NCBI GenBank assembly: GCA_028281325.1
Contig: JANQKC010000001.1
Location: forward strand, 49,943 to 113,942
DNA from: Alphaproteobacteria bacterium
GTDB taxonomy: Bacteria > Pseudomonadota > Alphaproteobacteria > UBA8366
Direction of reading: 5' to 3'
DNA length: 64,000 nucleotides
Under the pieces are notes generated by a model that searched no databases, was not told where the DNA came from, and saw only the letters and a program-made list of their open reading frames with translations. Below are positions 29,965-37,652 of this stretch, in pieces (the stretch's first letter is position 1; the number at the start of each line of letters is the position of its first letter). Position numbers and translations under genes: made by a program.

Positions 29965-30849
29965 ATGACACGCCTCATTGCGGTGGCTTTATCGCTCTTC
30001 CTGTTTGGCGCGCTGGCGTCGGCGCCGGTCGTGGCGCAGCAAGGCAAGGCCAAATCGGGCAAGCCGGTCGTGGTCGCCAAGGTCGAAGGCGAAACGATCT
30101 ATGACCGCGACGTGATCGCGGCGTTCCGCTCGTTGCCCCCGAACATCCAGCAGGAAGGCCTCGATAAACTGTACGAACGCGTGCTCGAACTGCTGATCGA
30201 GCGCCGCATGTTGGCCATTTACGGACGGCGGGAAAAATACGACAGCAATCCTGAAGTCAAACGGCGGGTCCGGCAGGCGGAAGACCAGATCATCCGCGAT
30301 GTCTATCTCGGCGATTTGATCAAGAAATACCTGACGGACGACCGCATCAAGGCGCATTACGACAAATTCGTGCAGAAGAATCCGCCGAATACGGAAGTGC
30401 GCGCCCGTCATATCCTGGTCGAGAACGAGGCGAAGGCGAAAGACATCATCAAGCAGGCGAAGAACGGCGGAGACTTCGCGCAACTGGCGGCCAAGAATTC
30501 GGTCGGCCCGTCGGCGCAGCGCGGCGGCGATCTCGGGTACTTCACTGCCAAGGAAATGGTCAAGCCGTTCTCTGACGTGGCCTTCAAGCTCAAGAAAGGT
30601 CAAATCTCGCAAAACCCGGTGAAGACACAGTTCGGTTGGCATGTCATCAAGGTCGAGGACCGTCGCACGCGGAAGGTGCCGCCCTACGAGCAGGTCAAAG
30701 GCCAGATGCGTCAGCAGGTCGGCACGAAGCTCGGTCAGGACTTCGTCCGTCAGTTCCGCGAGCAGGCCAAGGTCGAACGCTATTCGTTGGATGGCAAGAC
30801 GAAGCTGCCGAGCATGCCCGCGGAGCCGTTGCGTCGCGTCGAGAACTAG
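29965..30849 (+). CDS. periplasmic parvulin-type peptidyl-prolyl isomerase
   Basis: A 294-residue exported folding factor. Residues 1-24 are a signal peptide ending APVVAQ. A SurA/PrsA-like helical region (about 40-130) is followed by one parvulin domain (about 140-235) with VRARHILVENE, GGDLGYFTAKEMVKPF and FGWHVIKVEDRR, all hallmark strands. It helps fold exported proteins, probably outer membrane or periplasmic ones, by cis-trans isomerisation of Xaa-Pro bonds. Divergent from secA; argJ follows 9 bp after the stop. Confidence 0.92.
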   Translation: MTRLIAVALSLFLFGALASAPVVAQQGKAKSGKPVVVAKVEGETIYDRDVIAAFRSLPPNIQQEGLDKLYERVLELLIERRMLAIYGRREKYDSNPEVKRRVRQAEDQIIRDVYLGDLIKKYLTDDRIKAHYDKFVQKNPPNTEVRARHILVENEAKAKDIIKQAKNGGDFAQLAAKNSVGPSAQRGGDLGYFTAKEMVKPFSDVAFKLKKGQISQNPVKTQFGWHVIKVEDRRTRKVPPYEQVKGQMRQQVGTKLGQDFVRQFREQAKVERYSLDGKTKLPSMPAEPLRRVEN

Positions 30850-30858
30850 AGCCGCGTC

Positions 30859-32088
30859 ATGTTCGAGAAATCTCCTCTGGCGCCGGTTGGCGTTCCGGAC
30901 ATGCCGTTGATTCCGGGCGTGCGCATCGCCGGCATGGCGGCGGGGCTGAAGGAAAGCGGCCGGCCGGATCTGTTCATGGCGGAACTCGCCGCCGGCACGA
31001 CGATCGCCGGCGTGTTCACGCAGTCGGCCTGCGCGTCCGCGCCGGTCGAATGGTGCCGCAAAATACTGCCGGGCGGTTCGGCCCGCGCCATTGTCGTCAA
31101 TTCCGGCAACGCCAACGCGTTCACGGGTAAGGCGGGTGACAAGACCGTCGCGCATACGGTGCGGACCGCCGCCCAGCTAGTCGGCTGCCGCCAGAAAGAC
31201 GTCTTCGTGGCGTCGACCGGGGTGATCGGCGTGCCGGCCCCGCCGGATTATGTCGGCCGGATGCTCAAGAAACTGCACAAGCGGCTCAAGCCCGGCGCAT
31301 GGTCCGATGCGGCCGAGGCGATCCTGACCACGGACACCTTTGCGAAAGTGGCCACGCGGACGGCGCGTATCGGCGACACCGAGGTGACGCTCGCGGGCAT
31401 CGCTAAAGGCTCGGGCATGATCGCGCCGGACATGGCGACGATGCTTTCCTTCATCTTCACAGACGCCGCGATTCCGGCGCCGGTGCTGCAGACCATGCTG
31501 CGGCGGATCGCCGACCGCTCGTTCAACTGCATCACCGTCGATAGCGATACCTCGACCAGCGATACGTTGTTGTTGGCGGCGACCGGGCAGGCGGATCATC
31601 CCGCGGTCGCGTCGCCGGGCGCCCGCGTTGCGGCCGATTTCCGGCGGGCGCTGGAGGAACTGGCGGTCGACCTCGCGACGCAGGTGGTCAAGGATGGCGA
31701 AGGCGCGCAGAAATTCATCACCATCGACATTACCGGCGCGGCGTCGGACCGGGCCGCGCGCCGGATCGGCCTGGCGGTCGCCAATTCGCCGTTGGTAAAG
31801 ACCGCCATCGCGGGCAGCGATGCGAACTGGGGCCGCGTGGTCATGGCGGTGGGCAAGGCCGGCGAGAAGGCCGATCGCGACCGCATGTCGATTTCCTTCG
31901 GCGGCATCGATATCACGAAACGCGGCAAGCAGGTTGCCGGATACGACGAAGCGGCGATCGAACGCCATCTTGCCGGCCAGGATGTCGATCTGGCGGTCGA
32001 CGTGGGGGTCGGCAAAGGCGCCGCCCGGGTTTGGACCTGCGACCTGACGCACGGTTATATCACGATCAACGCCGACTATCGGACATGA
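30859..32088 (+). CDS. argJ: bifunctional glutamate N-acetyltransferase / N-acetylglutamate synthase
   Basis: Recycles the acetyl group of N-acetylornithine to glutamate in arginine synthesis and, in the bifunctional form, also uses acetyl-CoA. The 409-residue precursor self-cleaves before Thr194 in the motif KGSGMIAPDMATMLSF; the new N-terminal Thr is the nucleophile. ASTGVIGVPAP and NSPLVKTAIAGSDANWGR are family segments. The stop overlaps mutT by 4 bp (ATGA), so the two are coupled. Confidence 0.97.
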   Translation: MFEKSPLAPVGVPDMPLIPGVRIAGMAAGLKESGRPDLFMAELAAGTTIAGVFTQSACASAPVEWCRKILPGGSARAIVVNSGNANAFTGKAGDKTVAHTVRTAAQLVGCRQKDVFVASTGVIGVPAPPDYVGRMLKKLHKRLKPGAWSDAAEAILTTDTFAKVATRTARIGDTEVTLAGIAKGSGMIAPDMATMLSFIFTDAAIPAPVLQTMLRRIADRSFNCITVDSDTSTSDTLLLAATGQADHPAVASPGARVAADFRRALEELAVDLATQVVKDGEGAQKFITIDITGAASDRAARRIGLAVANSPLVKTAIAGSDANWGRVVMAVGKAGEKADRDRMSISFGGIDITKRGKQVAGYDEAAIERHLAGQDVDLAVDVGVGKGAARVWTCDLTHGYITINADYRT

Positions 32089-32540
32089 CCGACCCCGCGC
32101 AGCGCGATGGCTGTTGGGAGGACCGCGAGACAGCCGCGCCGATCCCGATGCTGTTCGTCGCGGCGGGCGCGTTGGTCGACGCGGATGGACGGGTGCTCAT
32201 CGCGCAACGCCCCGAAGGCAAGGCGATGGCGGGGTTATGGGAGTTTCCCGGCGGCAAGGTGCGCGATGGGGAAACGCCGGAAGCGGCCCTGATCCGCGAA
32301 TTCGAGGAAGAACTCGGGATCGACACGCGGGAAAGCTGTCTCGCGCCGATCGCTTTCGCGAGTCATCGCTATGACGACTTTCACTTGCTGATGCCGTTAT
32401 ACGTCTGCCGGGTCTGGCGGGGCACGCCGACGCCGCGGGAAGGACAGAAACTCGCCTGGGTGCGGCCGCCGCGATTGTCGGATTATCCCATGCCGCCCGC
32501 GGATGCGCCGCTGATCGCCATGCTGCGCGATTTGCTGTAA
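32085..32540 (+). CDS. mutT: Nudix hydrolase, 8-oxo-dGTP diphosphatase (MutT) type
   Basis: A 151-residue protein with a complete Nudix box, GGKVRDGETPEAALIREF then EEELGI (about 63-86), and the MutT-like context AQRPEGKAMAGLWEFPGG and the C-terminal WVRPPRLSDYPMPPAD. It removes oxidised dGTP from the nucleotide pool. The ATG overlaps the argJ stop, the arrangement seen in many alphaproteobacteria. It is convergent with the membrane protein gene, with 11 bp between stops. Confidence 0.9.
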   Translation: MTDPAQRDGCWEDRETAAPIPMLFVAAGALVDADGRVLIAQRPEGKAMAGLWEFPGGKVRDGETPEAALIREFEEELGIDTRESCLAPIAFASHRYDDFHLLMPLYVCRVWRGTPTPREGQKLAWVRPPRLSDYPMPPADAPLIAMLRDLL

Positions 32541-32551
32541 AGCGAACGACC

Positions 32552-33403
32552 TTACATGAAGTATGGCATGCCCGGCGAGTTCGGACGACGCAGTTCGCGA
32601 TAGATCGTCGACAACGCGGACACGCCGATCGCGATCACGACATAGTTCGCAAGGTTGAGCGCCAAGGACGCGATCAGCCGGAAGGTCAACGTGTCGCCCA
32701 TCCCCAGCGATTGGGCGACGAGCTTGACCGCCATGTCCACGACGAAGAAGAACAGGATGCCGGGCGCGCTGGACAGCAGCACGACGGCGAATATCCGCCA
32801 AGTGTTGCCGCGGGCGAGGACCCAGGTCTCCATCAAGGTCAAGTTATCGTCGACCGCCGCTGCGGGTAGCCACATTGCGAGCCGGCTGTTCATCAGAAGA
32901 ACCATGACCGCGATGATCAGTCCGCCGATTGTGCCCAGAGCCGTCGGGATCGCCTTGCCCTCCGCGCCGGTGCCGACGGTTGAGACGAATCCAATGCTGC
33001 CGCCGATGATCGCAACGAAGACTCCGACGGTAACCGCAACGGCCAGCAGGATCAGGCCGATCGCAAACGACCGGATCGTAAACTGGGACTTGCGTTTGTC
33101 CCAGCGTAGCGCAGTCCAGATCGTTGTCTGTTCCTCCGGTTTGAGGCACCGCCGATGCCAGGCGACCGCAAACATGACGTAGAAGATGAAGGACACGCCG
33201 ATCAGCAGCATGGCCGAAAACGTCGCGGCGCCTTGCAGTTCGGTCGTCGGCGTCTCCGGTTTCGGCGTTAGCGCGGTTGCCGCCGCATTGATCATGGAGA
33301 GGGCAAGCACGGGCGCGGCAATCATCCGAAACAGGTCGAGCCGGTTGGCCCAGAGAAAGCCAAGCACTTCTAGGATCGTATCCCGAATGGCGAGTTTCTT
33401 CAT
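32552..33403 (-). CDS. multi-pass membrane protein of unknown function
   Basis: A 283-residue protein with about six hydrophobic segments (near residues 25-45, 62-82, 112-138, 155-175, 205-228 and 240-262). It starts MKKLAIRDTILEVLGFLW, with the cytosolic loop WHRRCLKPEEQTTIW between the second and third segments. I do not recognise the family; the pattern resembles uncharacterised DUF-type membrane proteins. It ends 11 bp from mutT on the other strand and starts 5 bp after the methyltransferase gene, so it is probably in its transcript. Confidence 0.8.
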   Translation of the reverse strand: MKKLAIRDTILEVLGFLWANRLDLFRMIAAPVLALSMINAAATALTPKPETPTTELQGAATFSAMLLIGVSFIFYVMFAVAWHRRCLKPEEQTTIWTALRWDKRKSQFTIRSFAIGLILLAVAVTVGVFVAIIGGSIGFVSTVGTGAEGKAIPTALGTIGGLIIAVMVLLMNSRLAMWLPAAAVDDNLTLMETWVLARGNTWRIFAVVLLSSAPGILFFFVVDMAVKLVAQSLGMGDTLTFRLIASLALNLANYVVIAIGVSALSTIYRELRRPNSPGMPYFM

Positions 33404-33408
33404 TCGAG

Positions 33409-34338
33409 TCAGGTCTCCTTCGCAGCCGGTCGTTTCGGTGTCGCTTTATCGCCAGCGGGAATTTCCTCGGTTTCCAAGGCCGTTGCAAGCCGACTTTGCG
33501 CACTGCCGGGGCGCAATGGGGTTTGCTGGGACGGATGAGGCGCCCAACCATGCATGAAAATGACGTTGAATGTGGCGTTGATGCGGCCATCCGGCCCTGC
33601 GTGGCGCGATTGATACAGCTCCGCCGCGCGCAGCAGGATGGCGCGCCGCGTGAACCGACGTTGCCGTTCGCGCACCGCGTTGCCTTCACCCATACCGCGC
33701 AGGTCGGCGAGCAGCCGGAACGCGTTTTCGTAGCTGACGATGATCGTGTCCCGGTCGGCGACCGGCAGGGTGAATCCCGCGCGCTGCAGCAAGCCGGCGG
33801 TATCGCGTAGCTCTGCGAAGGGTGAAACGCGAGGGCTGACGCCGCCGGCGATCTCGCTTTCCGCTTCCATCAGACAGTTCCGTAACTCGACCAATGTGCC
33901 GCCCCCGAACAGGGCCGCCAGAAACAATCCATCCGGTTTCAGTACCTGTCGGATTTGCAGCAGCGCCCCCGGCAGATCGTTGACCCAGTGCAGCGACAGG
34001 TTGCTGAGCACGAGGTCGAATGCCTCTGCCGCGAAGGGCAAGGCTTCCTCGTCGGCCGCCACGGCGTGGTCGCCCGCGCGGCGCGCCATCTCCGGGGCCA
34101 GGTCGCATCGGACCAAGGTGCCGATGCCGCCGTTCGATCCGAGCAGGCGGGCGAGCCCGCCGGTATGGCATCCCAGATCGAGCGCGCAGGGGAAGGTCCG
34201 GCTGATATCCTGGAGGCGATCTGTCAGACGCGCCGCCACGTCGCGGAACAGAAAATCATGCGCCGCCAAGCCAGCCGCCGCGCGCGCGCGATGTTGCCGG
34301 ACGGCGCGGCGGTCGAAGACGTGCAACGGCTCATCCAT
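33409..34338 (-). CDS. SAM-dependent methyltransferase-fold protein, NDUFAF5-like
   Basis: A 309-residue class I methyltransferase-fold protein. Motif I is CALDLGCHTGGLARLLG (about 51-67), followed by CDLAPEMARRAG and FDLVLSNLSLHWVNDLPGAL (about 108-127). The start MDEPLHVFDRRAVRQHRARAA and the LHWVNDLPG block are those of the bacterial relatives of NDUFAF5, a complex I assembly factor that hydroxylates an Arg in the NDUFS7 subunit, also resembling BioC. The last 40 residues are a Pro-rich tail of low conservation. It is divergent from comF, as in many alphaproteobacteria. Confidence 0.82.
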   Translation of the reverse strand: MDEPLHVFDRRAVRQHRARAAAGLAAHDFLFRDVAARLTDRLQDISRTFPCALDLGCHTGGLARLLGSNGGIGTLVRCDLAPEMARRAGDHAVAADEEALPFAAEAFDLVLSNLSLHWVNDLPGALLQIRQVLKPDGLFLAALFGGGTLVELRNCLMEAESEIAGGVSPRVSPFAELRDTAGLLQRAGFTLPVADRDTIIVSYENAFRLLADLRGMGEGNAVRERQRRFTRRAILLRAAELYQSRHAGPDGRINATFNVIFMHGWAPHPSQQTPLRPGSAQSRLATALETEEIPAGDKATPKRPAAKET

Positions 34339-34420
34339 GCGCCGAATATGGGGATGGCCGGCGGCCCAGGCAAACGAAAGCTGCTTGTGGCCCGGCGTTA
34401 AGCCTCATAGAGTTTGCGTG

Positions 34421-35212
34421 ATGGGTCGTCCCCCGGCGGAAGGTTTGGATCGAAAGTTGCCGTTTATTTCCGTTTCCCAAGCAGGCGTTCTGCGCGGCGC
34501 GCGGGCCGCGTTGAATTTTGTGTTGCCGCCTCGCTGCCTGTCCTGCGGCGTCCGCGTCGAGGAACAGGGTACCTTGTGCGCCGCATGCTGGAAGGGGCTC
34601 ACGTTGCTTGACGAGCCGTGTTGTTATTGCTGCGGATATCCCTTTCCCTATCGAATGCCGGAGGAGAGTTTATGCCCGTCCTGCATCCGTCGGCTGCCGG
34701 CCTTCGATCGGGCGCGGGCCGTCTTTCGCTATGACGACGCCAGCCGCGGTCTCATTCTCGCCTTCAAGCATTCCGACGAAACGCACGGCGCGTCGGTCTA
34801 TGGCCAATGGCTCGCGCGCGCCGGGGCGCGGCTGCTTGCCGACGCCGATTTGATCGCGCCGGTGCCGTTGCACCGCCGCCGGCTTTTACGGCGGCGCTAT
34901 AATCAGGCGGGCTTGTTGGCGCAGGCGGTCGGGCGCCATGTGGCGAAACCGGTTGCGGTCGATCTGTTGAACCGGCGGCGGCACACCGCCTCGCAGGCGC
35001 AGAAATCGCCGTCCGCCCGACGCCGGAATGTACAGGGGGCCTTTGCGGTCCGGCCAAGGTGGCTGGATCGGGTTCAAGGGGCGCGGGTTGTTCTGATCGA
35101 CGACGTGCTGACGACTGGGGCGACGGTCGAGGAATGCGCGCGGGTGCTGCGCCGGGCGGGGGCGGCTGGGGTCGACGTCCTGACCCTGGCGCGCGTGATC
35201 CGGGCGGAATAG
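34421..35212 (+). CDS. comF: ComF family phosphoribosyltransferase-like protein
   Basis: A 263-residue protein with an N-terminal four-Cys zinc knuckle (CLSCGVRV, CAACW; then CCYCCGYP and CPSC, about 38-90) and a C-terminal PRTase domain with the PRPP loop VVLIDDVLTTGATVEECA (about 222-239). ComF is needed for DNA uptake in naturally competent bacteria, but it is widespread and its task here is unproven. The ATG at 34421 was chosen because the frame further upstream runs antisense through the divergent methyltransferase gene. grxC follows after 93 bp. Confidence 0.9.
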   Translation: MGRPPAEGLDRKLPFISVSQAGVLRGARAALNFVLPPRCLSCGVRVEEQGTLCAACWKGLTLLDEPCCYCCGYPFPYRMPEESLCPSCIRRLPAFDRARAVFRYDDASRGLILAFKHSDETHGASVYGQWLARAGARLLADADLIAPVPLHRRRLLRRRYNQAGLLAQAVGRHVAKPVAVDLLNRRRHTASQAQKSPSARRRNVQGAFAVRPRWLDRVQGARVVLIDDVLTTGATVEECARVLRRAGAAGVDVLTLARVIRAE

Positions 35213-35305
35213 GGGGAATTCGCGTCGCATGGCGGAAAAAGGGATTGCCCTTCCCCCGTCACGCCGTATGTATTTGGGCATCTAGCGCAAAATTCTGAAC
35301 GGATC

Positions 35306-35563
35306 ATGGCGAAGGTTGAAATCTATACCAGCCCTTTCTGCGGCTTCTGTTTTCGAGCGAAAAACCTGCTGAAATCGAAGGGCGTGGCGTTTACCGAGTA
35401 TGACATCTTCATGGATGGCAAGCTGAAGAAGGCAATGGTCGACCGGGCCGGCGGTCGGACGTCAGTGCCGCAGGTCTTCATCGACGACCGGCATATCGGC
35501 GGTAGCGACGAACTTCACGCACTTGACGCCGAGGGCGGGCTCGACCCCTTGCTGGCGAACTGA
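35306..35563 (+). CDS. grxC: glutaredoxin 3
   Basis: An 85-residue dithiol glutaredoxin: YTSPFCGFCFRAKNLL carries the active-site Cys12-Gly-Phe-Cys15, RTSVPQVFID the cis-Pro and GGSDELHALD the glutathione-binding loop. The usual motif is CPYC; CGFC here retains both cysteines. It reduces disulfides or deglutathionylates proteins with glutathione. The nitrilase-family gene starts 1 bp after its stop, so they are co-transcribed, in line with a glutathione link between them. Confidence 0.95.
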   Translation: MAKVEIYTSPFCGFCFRAKNLLKSKGVAFTEYDIFMDGKLKKAMVDRAGGRTSVPQVFIDDRHIGGSDELHALDAEGGLDPLLAN

Positions 35564-35564
35564 C

Positions 35565-36404
35565 ATGAGCGACAGCCTGAAAGTCGCCTGTGTTCAGCTC
35601 ACGGCAACGTCGGATGTCGCGACGAACATAGCGCTGTCGACCGACGCGATCCGGGCGGCGCATGGCACCGACGCGGCGCTGATCACGTTGCCCGAGGTGG
35701 TCAATCTGGTGCAGCAGCGGGGCAAGCTGGCGATCGAAGCGGCGTCGACCGAACAGAGTGATCCGGCGCTGGCGGCGTATCGCGCCTTGGCGGCCGAGTT
35801 GGGCGTTTGGCTGCTGGTCGGCTCGCTCGCGATCAAGCTGGACGACGACGCCCGGCTCGCCAACCGGTCCTATCTGCTGGATGCATCGGGCGACGTCGTC
35901 GCCTGGTACGACAAGATCCATATGTTCGACGTCAATCTGCGGGATGGCGGGACCTTCAAGGAATCGGAGACCTACCGTCCCGGCGACCGCGCGGTCGTCG
36001 CCGCCACGCCGTGGGGGCCGCTCGGCATGACCGTCTGTTACGACATCCGGTTTCCGTATCTCTACCGTCGTCTGGCGCATGCCGGCGCGCGCATATTGGC
36101 GGTCCCGTCGGCTTTCAATCGGCGCACGGGCGATGCCCATTGGCATGTCCTGATGCGGTCGCGCGCGATCGAAACCGGGTGTTTCGTCATCGCGCCCGCC
36201 CAGTGCGGCGACCATGATGACGGCCGAAAGACCTATGGGCATTCCTTGATCGTCGCACCGTGGGGCGAAGTGCTGGCGGATGGCGGCACCGAACCGGGCA
36301 TCGTCACCGCGGAACTCGATTTCCATGCGATCGACAAGGCGCGGTCGATGATCCCGTCGCTGGAGCATGACCGGGAGATCGCCGTCGACGCGCCGAAGAC
36401 CTGA
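35565..36404 (+). CDS. nitrilase-superfamily amidase (Nit1/deaminated glutathione amidase-like)
   Basis: A 279-residue carbon-nitrogen hydrolase with the Glu-Lys-Cys triad: Glu44 in TLPEVVNL, Lys117 in WYDKIHMFDV and Cys158 in TVCYDIRFP. The KIHMFDVNLR and YDIRFPYLYRRLAHAGA segments resemble the Nit1 branch, whose mammalian members hydrolyse deaminated glutathione. Close coupling to grxC (1 bp gap) fits a glutathione-repair role, but that is inference. The start at 35565 fits the family; a longer frame overlaps grxC. Confidence 0.88.
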   Translation: MSDSLKVACVQLTATSDVATNIALSTDAIRAAHGTDAALITLPEVVNLVQQRGKLAIEAASTEQSDPALAAYRALAAELGVWLLVGSLAIKLDDDARLANRSYLLDASGDVVAWYDKIHMFDVNLRDGGTFKESETYRPGDRAVVAATPWGPLGMTVCYDIRFPYLYRRLAHAGARILAVPSAFNRRTGDAHWHVLMRSRAIETGCFVIAPAQCGDHDDGRKTYGHSLIVAPWGEVLADGGTEPGIVTAELDFHAIDKARSMIPSLEHDREIAVDAPKT

Positions 36405-36414
36405 GACCCTGCCG

Positions 36415-36963
36415 TCAGTCGGCTTGGCTGTTCCGCGCCGCGATATGCTGCACCACCGCGCGTTTGGGGGTATCGACCTCGACCTGTTCGAACGCCAGCA
36501 CCTCTAGCGTGCCGTCGACGGCCTCAAGCAGCTCATCCGCTTTCAACAGATAGTCCGGATTGTTCGGCTTGCCGAAGGCCTCATTGCCGACGGCGAAGGT
36601 CTCGTAGATCAGCAGCCCGCCCGGCGCCACCATGCCGATGATCGCGGGCAGGATCGGCCGCCACAGGTAGTTGGTGACGACCACGCCGGCATAGGCGTGC
36701 CCGGTAAAGGGCCAGTATCCCTCGGCTTCCAGATCGGTTTCGATGACCGCGACGTCGCTGCGCCCGCCGAGGTCGTCCAGCCCCGAGGTATCGATATCGA
36801 CGAATGTCACCGGATGACCCTTTTCCAGGAACAGCCGGCCGTGGCGGCCCGCGCCGCAGGCGATATCGATGACCTCGCCCCCGGCTGGAACTTGCCCGGA
36901 AAACCGCAGAATCCAAGGGGAAGGCGACGTTTTGCCGTGTGTCGGTGCGGGATGGTGGGTCAT
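36415..36963 (-). CDS. small class I SAM-dependent methyltransferase
   Basis: A 182-residue methyltransferase-fold protein. Motif I is EVIDIACGAGRHGRLF (about 30-45), VTFVDIDTSGLD contains the acidic residue for SAM ribose, and VVVTNYLWRPILP (about 93-105) is the motif IV region. The overall shape resembles TehB-like or thiopurine-type small methyltransferases, but the substrate is unknown. Two starts are possible: ATG 36963, used here because it matches usual N-terminal length, and ATG 37005; neither has a strong ribosome binding site. Convergent with the nitrilase gene. Confidence 0.82.
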   Translation of the reverse strand: MTHHPAPTHGKTSPSPWILRFSGQVPAGGEVIDIACGAGRHGRLFLEKGHPVTFVDIDTSGLDDLGGRSDVAVIETDLEAEGYWPFTGHAYAGVVVTNYLWRPILPAIIGMVAPGGLLIYETFAVGNEAFGKPNNPDYLLKADELLEAVDGTLEVLAFEQVEVDTPKRAVVQHIAARNSQAD

Positions 36964-37061
36964 GCTTTGATACTCGGATATCTTGCGGAAAACGGAAGGC
37001 GACATAACTTATAGGCTGACGTGAATTTGGAAAACGGGACGATTACCGGATATAAGGCCCT

Positions 37062-37484
37062 ATGATTTCGTTCAATCTTCGTTGCGGTAAAGATCATGTG
37101 TTCGAAGCATGGTTCAAGGACGGTAAGACCTACGACCGCCAGGCCAAGCAGGGCAAGGTCGCCTGTCCGGTGTGCGGCGACGTGAACGTCGCGAAAGCCC
37201 CGATGGCGCCGAATATCGCGAAGGGTGCGTCGCGCGGGGCCGCAGGCAAGGCGCATGTTCAGGCCAAGGAACTGCGTAAGACCTTGGAAAAGCTGCAGAA
37301 GGAAGTCGCCGAGAATTGCGATTATGTCGGTGACAAGTTCGCCGACGAGGCGCGCAAAATTCACTACAAGGAAGCCGACGAGCGCAACATCTATGGCGAA
37401 ACGTCCGACGAGGATGCGCGGTCGTTGGAAGAAGAGGGTATCGAGTTCGCGCGCATTCCGTGGCTGCCGCGCACCAACAGTTAA
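37062..37484 (+). CDS. DUF1178 family protein
   Basis: A 140-residue protein starting MISFNLRCGKDHVFEAWFKDG, here cut to its blocks FNLRCGKDHVFE and FEAWF, with a CxxC (CPVCGD, about 35-40) that with the first Cys/His pair could form a zinc ribbon. The middle is a charged helix (QAKELRKTLEKLQKEV) and the end is the family signature ARKIHYKEADERNIYGE. DUF1178 is almost confined to alpha- and betaproteobacteria and has no known function. Divergent from the small methyltransferase. Confidence 0.9.
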   Translation: MISFNLRCGKDHVFEAWFKDGKTYDRQAKQGKVACPVCGDVNVAKAPMAPNIAKGASRGAAGKAHVQAKELRKTLEKLQKEVAENCDYVGDKFADEARKIHYKEADERNIYGETSDEDARSLEEEGIEFARIPWLPRTNS

Positions 37485-37521
37485 CGCCGCCGAAATTTCC
37501 CTCCCCCGCCATGCCGTCCAC

Positions 37522-37543
37522 ACGCCCGTAACGATACGGGTGT
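37522..37543 (+). terminator. hairpin after the DUF1178 gene (possible terminator)
   Basis: ACGCCCGT (37522-37529) and ACGGGTGT (37536-37543) pair over 8 positions with one G-U, loop AACGAT. It lies 38 bp after the DUF1178 stop. No run of T follows, so termination is uncertain. Confidence 0.3.
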
Positions 37544-37652
37544 AGCATTCATAGTATACTGGCGTCGGGCCGCTATCCTGTCGGCCGCGTCTCGATTTGA
37601 CTTTCCGGACAATGAGCGTCGGTGCGCCCGTTTCGGAGTGGGGTTGTTAGGT

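Noticed and set aside
33740..34420. Upstream extension of the comF frame by 227 codons
   Set aside because: Runs antisense through the methyltransferase gene; ComF homology begins after the ATG at 34421.
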